A DNA stretch of 64,000 nt, taken from the NCBI RefSeq assembly GCF_000185905.1, contig NC_014923.1, forward strand, positions 5,851,501-5,915,500, in the 5' to 3' direction. The position numbers were made by a program, and so were the translations under genes. Of this stretch, positions 54,640 to 63,745 are shown piece after piece (position 1 is the stretch's first letter; every line of letters begins with the position of its first letter). The notes under the pieces were generated by a model, which was not told the DNA's origin, searched no databases, and saw only the letters and a list, made by a program, of their open reading frames with translations. The stretch is from Mesorhizobium ciceri biovar biserrulae WSM1271 (GTDB lineage: Bacteria; Pseudomonadota; Alphaproteobacteria; Rhizobiales; Rhizobiaceae).

Positions 54640-54860
54640 TTGTGGATATGAGGTATCCTGGGCCCTTTCCCCGGCTGAAGACCTCCGTGCTCGCCCGTCC
54701 TGCCATTGCCGCCAAAGGAAAGCGCCTGCCGAAAGGTCAGCCAGTTCTAGCCGAGTAACCGCGCTCGATGACCGCGGCACACAGGATCAGGATGTTGATG
54801 CCGGAATAGGTGCGGCTGGTGGCGGCGTTCTTCGGCAGGTCGAAGGCCGCCTTCGCCCTG
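54640..54860 (-). pseudogene. ArdC-like antirestriction protein fragment
   Basis: Minus strand reads FDLPKNAATSRTYSGINILI and LCAAVIERGYSAR, and after a frameshift LTFRQALSFGGNGRTGEHG. This is the ArdC N-terminal (DUF1738) pattern of plasmid proteins that bind single-stranded DNA and protect it from restriction on transfer. Confidence 0.6.
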
Positions 54861-54965
54861 CGGTTCAGCCGTGCCATTGATCAAGGAGGCCATCGCAAAC
54901 GGTGAGCGCTTCTGGGCCCATGCCTTTGAACACGCTTGCGCCACGAACGACATCGAGCCACCGAC
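54861..54965 (+). mobile_element. IS481-family transposase fragment
   Basis: VPLIKEAIANGERFWAHAFE and HACATNDIEP match the corresponding part of the element at 40398-41145. Only about 35 codons remain. Confidence 0.7.
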
Positions 54966-55019
54966 CAAGGAGCAGGCATCACGATGCACCTTCTTGGAGT
55001 TGTTGAGCGGCAATTAATC

Positions 55020-55745
55020 TGGGCGGACGACCACCATATCGACTGCCGGCGCCTTTTTCGAGTCTGACATTGGCCCGGCGGTTCAAGAGGTAATCGATGG
55101 TTGGTGGCATATCGATGGCGCTTGAGAATGCCCTTTCGCCCGAGTTGGTGAAGGGTCGAGGCGCACACGCCGAGCTGCTGGGCTACGTCCTCGCCAGTCA
55201 GCATGCCGCTCTCCCGCAGCCGTTCCTACCGGGTCTTCAATCCATAGGTGCGGCGCACGAGCATGACCCTTCTTCAGCGTGAAGAGTTCGCCGCGCCAGT
55301 TGCGATGCCCGAGTTCATTGAGACGGGCGGCGATCTGCTGGTCGTTGGCGGTCTCTAGCAGCTCGTTCAATATCGCCACGACTGTGCCGGCGTCTTGCGT
55401 ATCACTGACATTGGCCGCGGTCTGGTCACCGACAGGCTCGCATGCCCTCGCCGCGCCAGCGGCTATGGATGTTGACCTGCTCGTCGACGAGCAGCGTCAC
55501 GTCTTCCATGAGAAGGCCGAGCATGCGCTTGCGTTCGACGGCACCGGTGCGCTCGTCATTCCAGATGCGTGGGAAATCGGCGGCCAGCGCCTTGATGCGC
55601 TCCTGCGCTGGCTCGTCCAGCAGCGAGCGGTCGGCCTCGTTCTGGCGCTCGTGCTCGCGCTGGAGCGCGTCCAGGTCACGCAGCCGTGCGTTCCAGTCGG
55701 CTTCCAGCGCGTCGGCGACCAGGTTGTCCGCATTGACCATTCCGC
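55020..55745 (-). pseudogene. Large serine recombinase, C-terminal remnant
   Basis: Reading leftward: NLVADALEADWNARLRDLDA, LQREHERQNEADRSLLDEPA, FPRIWNDERTGAVERKRMLG and MEDVTLLVDEQVNIHSRWRG, then VVAILNELLETANDQQIAAR and LNELGHRNWRGELFTLKK, then MLTGEDVAQQLGVCASTLHQ in another frame. This is the C-terminal part (coiled coil and HTH) of transposon/phage-type serine recombinases. The catalytic N-terminus is missing. Confidence 0.7.
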
Positions 55746-56104
55746 AAGGCTTCTTGAAAAACCAAGTTCAATGTGTTGCTGCCCAATCTTGCGTTCAGGC
55801 TCAGTCCAGAAGCTGCCGGATTGGATCGGAGGGCAGGTGCAGGCCCTGAGCTTTTTTGGCGGGCGTCGTCAAGGCCCTGTGGCAAATGATTGCGCAGTCT
55901 CTGCATCGCACTTCTCAAAAGCTTCCTGATCCACCGGCCAGACGCGACGTTCGACATCGCAAGGTCGACCAGCGAATCAGAATCGCCGGATCGATGCGCG
56001 ATGCGCTCAAGCCGGGGCACCAGCATACCCTATTAAACCAACACGTAGTTCTTGATAGCTTTCGTGAAATAGCGTGCGTCCCAACGGTCACGGCGGAAGC
56101 GATG
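55746..56104. other. Intergenic sequence
   Basis: No gene recognised. Confidence 0.3.
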
Positions 56105-57238
56105 TTAAAGGGTGCTCGCACTGCAGAAAAGGCTTTCGATAAGGACCTCTCTGCTGTCACCAATGTCGTCTCCATTGAAGTAGAGGATCGCGCCAGTCCC
56201 GTCCTTTTCACGGAAGCCCATAAACGTCCTGACACCAGGATCGCCGCCAGTGTGTCCCCAAATAACATCACCATTTTCAAGGATGAATTTGTGCCAGCAG
56301 AGGGGGCGACCATCGTGGACTTCAGAGAGCATCACGTCGATGGTTGACTCTTTCAGCAACAGATTTCCGCCTCGGTTTCCGTAGGTGGCGAGAAAGAGCG
56401 ACAGTTCCTCAATGCTCGTGCGCGCTAGTCCCTCCATATAGGTGGGGTAACTGTAGAGGCAAAGCGCCACGCGGCCCTCCGGCGCAACCTCATCAATTGT
56501 CAAGCCAGGAACTGCAAATCGGGAGGAAAATGCTTGCCCGCCTCCCTCCCACTTTTCTTTGGTACCCCTGCTATAGAGAACTGCATGCCGGTTAATATTA
56601 ACATCGCGCACATACCAGCCAGTGCTGTTCATGCCCAAGGGGGTGAAGATGTGGTCGGCGCAATAATCGGTGAAGCGCGCGCCAGCTACGCACTCGACAA
56701 GGTGGCCGAGCAGGCCATAAGCAACATTGCAATACCCGCCGGGGTGATCCGGATCGAGTTTGCCGGGCGCCCACCCGTGGAAATTGTCGTTGGCGTCGAA
56801 ATAGATCCCCCCTGGCGTTAGGTATGCCTCGAGCCAGTCCCCAAGAGCAACCGTCGGATCGCCGCAGGCGTAGCTGTCTGAGTAAGACTTCCCGTCCCGG
56901 ATTGACGAGCGATGATTCAGGAGCCGCCGTGCTGTGATGGCCAGCGATGGGTGTTTCGGATTGACGACCTGATAGGGAAGATACCTACTGACATCCGCAT
57001 CCAGGTCAATTAACCCGTGTTCCCAAAGCTGCATCACGGCTGTTGCCGTAATAGTCTTGGACACGGAGCCGATATTCATGATGGTTTTGGGCGTCATCGG
57101 AACGCTGCGTGTCACATCTGCCCATCCATACCCCTTCGCCCAAACAAGCCTGCCATCGTGCACGAGTCCAACTGCCGAACCTGGAATTGAAAATTCCTTG
57201 AGCTTGCCCTCGACGATCTTATCAATAGATGATTGCAT
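56105..57238 (-). CDS. Serine hydrolase of the beta-lactamase/S12 family
   Basis: 377 residues from ATG 57238, preferred because GGGAG lies 8 nt upstream; an upstream ATG at 57262 is weaker. The three penicillin-recognition motifs are present: S58-V-S-K61, Tyr-x-Asn in GGYCNVAYGLLGH, and the HTGG box (usually KTG) in WGHTGGDPGV. Such enzymes act as D-aminopeptidases, esterases or D,D-peptidases. No signal peptide is seen. A nod-box-like operator lies 87 nt upstream, the same type as in front of the peptide transporter, so a role in processing the imported peptide or amide is plausible. Confidence 0.85.
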   Translation of the reverse strand: MQSSIDKIVEGKLKEFSIPGSAVGLVHDGRLVWAKGYGWADVTRSVPMTPKTIMNIGSVSKTITATAVMQLWEHGLIDLDADVSRYLPYQVVNPKHPSLAITARRLLNHRSSIRDGKSYSDSYACGDPTVALGDWLEAYLTPGGIYFDANDNFHGWAPGKLDPDHPGGYCNVAYGLLGHLVECVAGARFTDYCADHIFTPLGMNSTGWYVRDVNINRHAVLYSRGTKEKWEGGGQAFSSRFAVPGLTIDEVAPEGRVALCLYSYPTYMEGLARTSIEELSLFLATYGNRGGNLLLKESTIDVMLSEVHDGRPLCWHKFILENGDVIWGHTGGDPGVRTFMGFREKDGTGAILYFNGDDIGDSREVLIESLFCSASTL

Positions 57239-57324
57239 AGGTCTTACTCCCAAAGCGCTCATCTTCCCGTCTGCGATTCGGCTCTTTAATTGGTCAGTTG
57301 ATTTTCAAATGCCGCGGGGTTCAC

Positions 57325-57366
57325 GTCAAATTCAGTCTGTGTATTGCGGCCATCTGGTTTTCAGAT
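57325..57366 (-). promoter_or_regulatory. Nod-box-like LysR operator, copy 2 (S12 hydrolase)
   Basis: Minus strand: ATC-N9-GAT (57366-57352), 20 nt, then ATTTGAC (57331-57325). The palindromic half ATCTGAAAACCAGAT is close to that of copies 1 and 3. Confidence 0.7.
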
Positions 57367-57619
57367 GAAACTCAGATTGCCGGAGGGCCGGAATTTCGTC
57401 GCTCTTAGCACAGCATCCCGGCGCTAAAGCACCGGCATCTCTGAATCGCGGGTGTCGAGGCTGGTCGCTGACGGCATGCGACAGCGGCATATTTTGGGGA
57501 GTCGGTCTCATTCGTCGTGATCCTATGAGGAACTATCGAACCGAGAGGCTCGCCCCCGGTCAGCGGGGGCGGTAGCCATTCCAAGCTCGACCCGCGTTGT
57601 GCGTTCCTACTTGGCCTTG
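57367..57619. other. Spacer with a GC-rich hairpin
   Basis: CGCCCCC (57551-57557) pairs with GGGGGCG (57565-57571). It could end leftward transcription of the decayed BKACE gene. Confidence 0.35.
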
Positions 57620-58461
57620 TGAGAAGGATGACATCACCATGCCGAAGCTTGCCGCTGAACAGGCCGCTGCTGCAGGCGTCCAGATTCCCCCGCCTCAATC
57701 TCGCGCTGGCTCATCAGGAATGTCAAAAAAACGCTGCTGGCCAGCGAGCAAGATCGTCCCCACATCAGCAGGGCGCGGCAGGAGTGGCAGGCTAGGGCGC
57801 CAGCCGCGGATCGGCGATGGTCCGGCGAGAATTGAGAGGAAGAACACCGGTGATGTCGATGCGGCCTGAACGATTGTCGGCATCCGCTCCGAACCCCCAA
57901 GGATTCCTATCACGAACTGGACAAACGTCCTGCCCTTGACAAGGCCGCGGTCCAGAAGATGCACCAAGTTGTAGAGATGCCCGCCGTCATAGGCTTCAAA
58001 CTCGAAGCGCGTGCCGAACTGGTCTGCCAGTTCACCAATTATTCTCTCTATATCGGCAAAAGTATTCCGAAGAAGCCGCTCTTCATGGTCTCAAGGGACG
58101 GCTTCTCCCACGAGTGTGTCCAGGTTCGCTCCGTCAATGCCATCGGGTGCAGCGAAAAATTCATCGTGCCAGATCGAGGGAACAAAGTTCAGGTCGGAGC
58201 CGGCGCGCTGCCGCCGGTCGTGATGCTAGGCAGAGCGTCGCAACCGGCGCGAATGCGTCCCACCACACGTTCAAACCGTTCCGCATCGGAGCTCGGGCGA
58301 CCCGTCACGGGGTCACGGACGTGAAGGTGAATGACCGTCGCCGGCATCAGCCGCCGCGATCGCCTGCGAAACAATGTCGTCCTCGCTGATGGGCAGATAG
58401 GGCTGTGATGGCGCAAGTAATGATGGCTTTGCGTGGAGACATCAGGCGGCTCCAATGTCAT
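57620..58461 (-). pseudogene. BKACE (DUF849, beta-keto acid cleavage enzyme) pseudogene
   Basis: Leftward reading gives LPISEDDIVSQAIAAADAG-like, ATVIHLHVRDPVTGRPSSDA, RIRAGCDALPSITTGGSAPA, RFEFEAYDGGHLYNLVHLLD and GLVKGRTFVQFVIGILGGS in different frames. BKACE enzymes split beta-keto acids such as beta-ketoadipate or beta-ketoglutarate with acetyl-CoA. Several frameshifts and an internal deletion show decay. Its start overlaps the preceding aminotransferase stop (58458-58461), so the two once formed an operon. Confidence 0.7.
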
Positions 58462-59070
58462 CGGGCCTCTCGCACCGACTTGCCAAGCTTGTCGGCGATT
58501 TCGCTTAACTCCGCGTCTGTCGCGTTATACCTGGGGGAAATGATGATTGTGTCGCCTGCCACTCCATCGACGTTCCCGCCTGACGGATAGCAGATGAGGC
58601 CATTTTGCAGCGCCCGTCGCCACAGTCTCAGGAAAGCCTGGCTCCCGGGGTCGAACGGAGGCCTTGGTGGCAGGGGCGACAAGCTCGATTCCGACGAAGT
58701 AACCTCGCCCTCTAATATCGCTACGGACGCTACCCTGTCGAGCGCATCGCGCAGCAGGGAAATCAGCTTCGATCCGTTGGCTGCGACAGGTTCAATAAGC
58801 CGCTCCCGCTCGATTATCCTCTGAACAGCCACGCCCGCGGCACAAGCCGTGGTATGGCCGGTGAACGTATGTCCGTTCTGCGGGCCTCCGTACACCGATC
58901 TGATGACATCCCCGGCTTTGCGGTTGTAAACGGCGGCTCCCAATTGGAGTCATCGATGTATTGCTCGCCATCGGCATCGAAGACATAGCCGCCCCGACCA
59001 TGGCACCTTGGGCAACGCGGCTGCGGTAATCATTGTTGAAGGTCTTTACAGCCGCTGCGGCAGTAGGCAT
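58458..59070 (-). pseudogene. Class III aminotransferase with internal deletion
   Basis: The N-terminal part (VKTFNNDYRSRVAQGA, then YVFDADGEQYIDDSNW in another frame) is joined directly to the C-terminal part (AAVYNRKAGDVI, GHTFTGHTTACAAGVAVQRI, DTIIISPRYNATDAELSEIA). About 200 residues, including the PLP lysine, are missing. It paired with the BKACE gene. Confidence 0.75.
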
Positions 59071-59581
59071 CACAAACCTCTTCTCAACAGAATGGTCAGA
59101 CAGTGTGCCGAACCGCCTTCGAGCACGAGCTGTTGGAGATCCGGCTCCAGCACCTCAGTCCGTTGGCACGACCGCACGGCGACTCATTCACCATTCATTC
59201 ATTCTGTCCTCCCCGCAAGCCATGGTTAAATAGACGCGGCGGCTCGTTTTTCTGGGATGAAGTTGCGCCTCGGTCTCGAACTTGGCAAACGGGTGTGTCA
59301 GGGCAACATTTTTAACTTCCCCGGTTCGGTTGTGCGGATCCCATGATCTGAGCCCGATTGCATGACGCGGCTCGTTACTCCGAGCCAGATCCAGCTTATA
59401 TACGGTCGCTGTTCGAAACAGCGGCACCAACATCCCGCTTGCGGCGGACAAGGGCTCAAGAGGACGAGACCATTCTGAGACAACGACTTTTGAAGCCACG
59501 CTACGTGCCGGTTCGTCCACCTTGGATCCGCCAGGACTGATCAGGTCCTGGAAGATGGCAGAATTCGATGGGTGTGGCGCA
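59071..59581. other. Region before the IS110 element
   Basis: A minus-strand frame of 133 codons (59188-59589) has no recognisable motif. No gene is called. Confidence 0.3.
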
Positions 59582-60742
59582 TTAGGCAACTGTCATGATC
59601 GCTCCCTCGATGACAACGCCGACATTGACGTATTTCCACAGCGCCACGAGCAGCTTGCGGGCGAGCGCGACGATCATCGTCTTCTTCAGCCGGCCGTCGT
59701 TCTGCTTCACCCGCTCCTTGAACCATAAGGTGAGCGCCGAGCGCGGCTGATGGCGCACCCATAGCCAGGCCATCTGGACCAGCGTCGTTCGCAGCTTCGG
59801 ATTGCCGGATTTCGACACCCCCTGCTCGTGATCGATCGCCCCACTCTTCCAGGGCGTCGCCGCCAGGCCGGCATAGGCGGCAAGCTGTCGCCGGTTATCG
59901 TAATGGCGGGACAAACCTTCCGAGCACAAGACGGCGGTAAACTCCGGTCCGATGCCTTTCAGGGCAAGTAGCATCGCCGGGGCGGGCGAGACGGCCTGCT
60001 CAGCAGCAAGCATGGCGTCGCGCTCGGCCTCGACCGCCTTGATCTGGTCGATCAGCAGCTCGAGCCGGTCGAGTTCGCGGCCAATCTGTCGCTTCAGATG
60101 GACAGGCAACGGACGACCATCGCCGGTCTTCAGTTCCTCCAGCCGCTCGCGCCGGTCGCGGCGCAACGGTTCGTAGCCAGATATGCCTTGTGCAAACAGC
60201 AGCCCCTTGAGGCGATTGATATGGCGTGTGCGCTCATTCGTTAATGCTTTGCGCTCGCGTGCTATACGGCGGCGATCCTCTTCCTTGGGTGTGGGAACCC
60301 ACAGCATCGCACACACGCGCGGCTCGCCCCGCTTGTAGGCGAGCAGCGCGCGCACCAGCGCCTCGCCGTCGATCTTATCGGTCTTTGCCCGCCGCCGCCT
60401 GCGCGAGGTCGCAATCGACGCCGGATCGACGACGTAGCTTTCGATCCCTTCGGCCTCCAGTAGCCGGTGAATCCAGAAGCCGTCGAGTCCCGCTTCTTGG
60501 ATCACGATGATCGGAAGGTATGTCCCGCTTCGCGCCTCAGCCCTCCGCTTGAGCTCGGCGAACCGCGCCAGCAGGTCGGCGACGTCGCCCGCCGTCACCA
60601 TGTGCTTCGACATCTTCTCTCCGCCACCCGGCAACAGCGACGTGATCAGCCATTTCGAGCGGCTCAATTCCAACGACACGAAAATTGCGCCAAGATGGGT
60701 GCGGATAGCGGTCGGTTTTTCCGGTTGGCGAGTGACTGGCAA
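59582..60742 (-). CDS. IS110-family transposase (second type, intact)
   Basis: 386 residues from a TTG at 60742 with GGAGG 7 nt upstream. Features: IFVSLELSRSKWLITSL at the N-terminus (Glu where other IS110 enzymes have the first catalytic Asp), VVIQEAGLDGFWIHR, AKTDKIDGEALVRALLAY and, in the C-terminal domain, LKGIGPEFTAVLCSEGL and LAATPWKSGAIDHEQGVSKS. It belongs to a different subgroup from the copy at 41241. It lies between the decayed aminotransferase and the metal hydrolase and has no frameshifts. Confidence 0.9.
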   Translation of the reverse strand: MPVTRQPEKPTAIRTHLGAIFVSLELSRSKWLITSLLPGGGEKMSKHMVTAGDVADLLARFAELKRRAEARSGTYLPIIVIQEAGLDGFWIHRLLEAEGIESYVVDPASIATSRRRRRAKTDKIDGEALVRALLAYKRGEPRVCAMLWVPTPKEEDRRRIARERKALTNERTRHINRLKGLLFAQGISGYEPLRRDRRERLEELKTGDGRPLPVHLKRQIGRELDRLELLIDQIKAVEAERDAMLAAEQAVSPAPAMLLALKGIGPEFTAVLCSEGLSRHYDNRRQLAAYAGLAATPWKSGAIDHEQGVSKSGNPKLRTTLVQMAWLWVRHQPRSALTLWFKERVKQNDGRLKKTMIVALARKLLVALWKYVNVGVVIEGAIMTVA

Positions 60743-61033
60743 GTTTAGCCTCCAAGGTGAGATGTTTTGGCGACCTCACTTTGCCACCGCGCCGGTCGCT
60801 ATCCACCTCCTCATAGGATCTGAACAGTTCGCCTGTCAGTTCGTCTTCGCCCCGCACGATTCACTCCCACCTCTTCGTGGTCAGAGTGGATCACGAACCT
60901 GAGACCGTCGCGAGCCCTTTTTCAACAGCCTGCTAGTGCCGTCGGGATCGTCGAGCGGTCGAGCCACCAGGCGACGGTGAAGCCGGCGATCGCCGGATCG
61001 TTGGCTGCGATCGCGTTCCTGCGCTCGCGGATT
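60743..61033. other. IS end and transposase fragment
   Basis: Upstream of the IS110 gene. A short minus-strand piece MRGEDELTGELF resembles the start of an IS5/IS1182-type transposase. The non-coding end of the IS110 element should lie here. Confidence 0.35.
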
Positions 61034-62032
61034 TCAGCGATTTAACGGCCGCCCGAGGAGCGCTATAAATTCGCCGACCTCGACATAACTTCCGGATCGA
61101 ATTCCACAGACGATGGATGTGCCAGGCGCAAGGACATCAATGGTGTCGGCCGTTAACGAGTCCATCGGGTATAGTACTCCGATTAGATCCCCCTGCTTAA
61201 CTTCGTCCAACATCGAGCAGCGAGGTTCGAAGATGCCTCGCGCGGGCGAATACAGCTCGTCGGACGAGCGCCGCGTTTCAAGTGCCTGGACAGAGTTCTG
61301 GCGACGGAACGTCAGATAGTCAGATTTTCCTTCGACCAGTCCAAGCGCGATGAGTCCGTTGCGTACTCCAGCTTCGTATATTGCAAGAGCTTCGGCGCCA
61401 ACCTCGCCGCCACCGAGTTCGGGGCAAATGAATACCTTGCCCTGATTTTGGGCCAAAGTATCGAACATTCCAGGCGTTTCTGGGTGTTCCCAGATCAACG
61501 TCATGGGTAATTTGAACGCCTCTGCCATTCTAATCGTCTTGGCCATGAGGCCGGGATCAGCTACGGGATGTGTCGTATTGACCAGAGGAAATTCCCAGCC
61601 CGGTCCGTAGCTGTGAAGATCAAAAATGGTGTCCGCGGTAGGCAACAATATCCGAGAAACCGCGTCCGCGATTCGTTCGGTTGCCGACCCGTCGGCACGG
61701 CCCGGAAACACTCGATTGAGGTTCAATCCGTCAATCGGTGTATTGCGGGTGAACGCCTGCACAGCCGGTGGATTGAGCACCGGTACGATGATGATCCGTC
61801 CACAGGTTTGCGCTTCGGGCAGCCACTCAATAAGCCGTCGCGCAACAATCGGCCCTTCGAGTTCATTACCGTGACATCCGCCGGTGATCAGGAGCCGAGG
61901 CCCCTCGCCTTTGTTGAGGCTGAATACTGGGAGCGAAAGAGCTTCGCAATCGGCGCCCTTTGGCACAACAAGATCCCCTTTGCTCACGCCGGGCTTTTCG
62001 AGGTCGAACGTAAGGTGTGGTGCTTCGCTCAT
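61034..62032 (-). CDS. Succinylglutamate desuccinylase/aspartoacylase (M14-like) zinc hydrolase
   Basis: 332 residues, AAGG 8 nt before ATG. The zinc site is visible as GGCHGNELEGP (HxxE) and TIFDLHSYG with the third ligand His. The family includes AstE and aspartoacylase, which remove acyl groups from amino acids, and deacetylases of ectoine breakdown. It would release an amino acid from an N-acyl or amide compound in the cytoplasm. A nod-box-like operator is found 168 nt upstream (62200-62241), the same as in front of the peptide transporter and the S12 hydrolase. Confidence 0.85.
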   Translation of the reverse strand: MSEAPHLTFDLEKPGVSKGDLVVPKGADCEALSLPVFSLNKGEGPRLLITGGCHGNELEGPIVARRLIEWLPEAQTCGRIIIVPVLNPPAVQAFTRNTPIDGLNLNRVFPGRADGSATERIADAVSRILLPTADTIFDLHSYGPGWEFPLVNTTHPVADPGLMAKTIRMAEAFKLPMTLIWEHPETPGMFDTLAQNQGKVFICPELGGGEVGAEALAIYEAGVRNGLIALGLVEGKSDYLTFRRQNSVQALETRRSSDELYSPARGIFEPRCSMLDEVKQGDLIGVLYPMDSLTADTIDVLAPGTSIVCGIRSGSYVEVGEFIALLGRPLNR

Positions 62033-62199
62033 TGTTCAGCCTTCATGGTGTCGTTTGCGAGACGAGACTTTCTAAATGACGTTGTGGCACAGGATGGCCC
62101 GACTAACGGATGGTACCTCGCGGCTATTGGGGTCGGCGTTTATCAGCGAGATATCGCGAAGAACGTGTATCCGAACTATGATCCGGCGCGGCGATCGAC

Positions 62200-62241
62200 G
62201 TCAAATTCAGTTTGCGGATCGGCACTATCTCGTTTTGAGAT
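62200..62241 (-). promoter_or_regulatory. Nod-box-like LysR operator, copy 3 (M14-like hydrolase)
   Basis: Minus strand: ATC-N9-GAT (62241-62227), 20 nt beginning AGTGCCGATC and ending CAAACTGA, then ATTTGAC (62206-62200). The GATC after six bases is also found in canonical nod boxes. Confidence 0.7.
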
Positions 62242-62689
62242 AAAAACTCAGAGCGGCCGTGACTTGGAGGAGAATCGCCCCTGTGTCCGCCTACAAAGAC
62301 CGGTACTTCTGCTAGGGTTGAGCGCGCGAAAAAGATGCAGTTTAGGGCTTGAAAAGGGCTGGCCATTCGGCCCTGGTCGACGGTCCAAATCTGCATGACC
62401 ATAGCGTGCTGGAGGCTGGATGTGTTCCGACGCAGACACCGAGACAAGCATATTCGGCCCCGTTCCAAGGACTGCTTTGTGCCGCCCGATTCGCCCTGCA
62501 CCGGCTATTGAAGCCCTAACCCCTACCTGTGTGATCCTCACCGTCTTCCTCCCATTCCGTTCGCAAGCGCGACAGAAAGTGGTCCAAAGCCGGGATGGTC
62601 AGCAGAAGCGGCGATCAGGCAATTTGGCAATCGTCTTTACCAGTCTAGGAGGGAACCATTATGGCTGACACCAGATGCGTGTAGCGAGG
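62242..62689. other. Intergenic sequence
   Basis: No gene recognised. Confidence 0.3.
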
Positions 62690-63745
62690 AGTTTGAGTGC
62701 CAAGTGCTTTGGCCGGGTTACGGCCGCCTCGGTTCTGAGCTCGGTCGAGCGGGAGTATCTGGAGCGGCAGGTCCGGCGTCGGCGTGTAGCGCGATCAATG
62801 GCGGAGCGGTGCCGGATCATTTCTTCGATGCGCTGACGGTGTCTCCAGCAAGGTCGTGCAGCCGAGTTGGGCGTGCACGAACACACGGTCGGCAAATGGC
62901 GACGACGTTTTCCTCAAAGATCGCGCCGAGGGGCTGCTGGACGAGGCCCGCCCCGGCTGACCCGGACGATCTACGATGATCAGATCGCAGCTGTAATCGA
63001 GCGGCCGCTACGCTCGAATCCTGATGATGCGACCCATTGGTCAATCCGCTCGATGGGCACTGCGACTGGCTTCTCCCATACGACGATCCGCCGGATATGG
63101 ACCGCCTTCGGGCTGCAGCCGCATCGCTCGGAGACGTTCAAGCTGTCAAGCGATCTACTGTTTGTCGAAGTGTTCGCGACATGGTCGGGCTCTACCTGTC
63201 ACCGCTCAACAGGGCCCTGGTTTTGAGCGTCGACGAGAACAGAGCCAGATCCAGGCATTCGATCGGGAGCAACCGGTCCTGTCGATGATGCCGGGCATGC
63301 CGGAGCGCCGGACCCATAGCTCTGTCCGACACGGCACCACCTCGCTGTTCGCGGCGCTCGATGTGGCGTCCGGCGTTGTGATTGGCAAATGCTACAAGCG
63401 GCACTGGACAACCGAGTTTCCGGACTTCCTCAAGCAGATCGACGCCAACGTGCCGCGCGATCTCGATGTCCACATATCATGGATAATTTATGCCCCCACA
63501 AAACCGCGCTGGTCAGGTCGTGGCTGGCGCGCCGGCCTCACTCCCATGTCTACTTCACGCCTACCTCGGCATCCTTGATCAATCAGGGTCGAACGCTGGT
63601 TCGCTGAACTGACCCGAAAGCAGCTGCGACGCGGCGTGCATACCTCAACCAGCCAGCTCGATGCCGATATTTGCACCTTCATCGAGCGCCACAATGAGAA
63701 CCCGGAAGGCCGAGCAGACCTTATGTGGCGAACTTTAGATTCAAA
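62690..63745 (+). mobile_element. IS630-family transposase, frameshifted
   Basis: Readable parts in order: the HTH (VHEHTVGKWRRRF), DPDD-like IYDDQIAAVIERPLRSNPDD, ATHWSIRSMGTATGFSHTTI, RRIWTAFGLQPHRSETFKLS, LVLSVDENRARSR (first catalytic Asp), TTSLFAALDVASGVVIGKCY, FLKQIDANVPRDLDVHI and SQLDADICTFIERHNEN. It spans the whole gene but is split over three frames, so it is inactive. Confidence 0.8.

Noticed and set aside
61568-62398. 276-codon plus-strand frame
   Set aside because: Mostly antisense to the M14-like hydrolase; no motif, no ribosome binding site.
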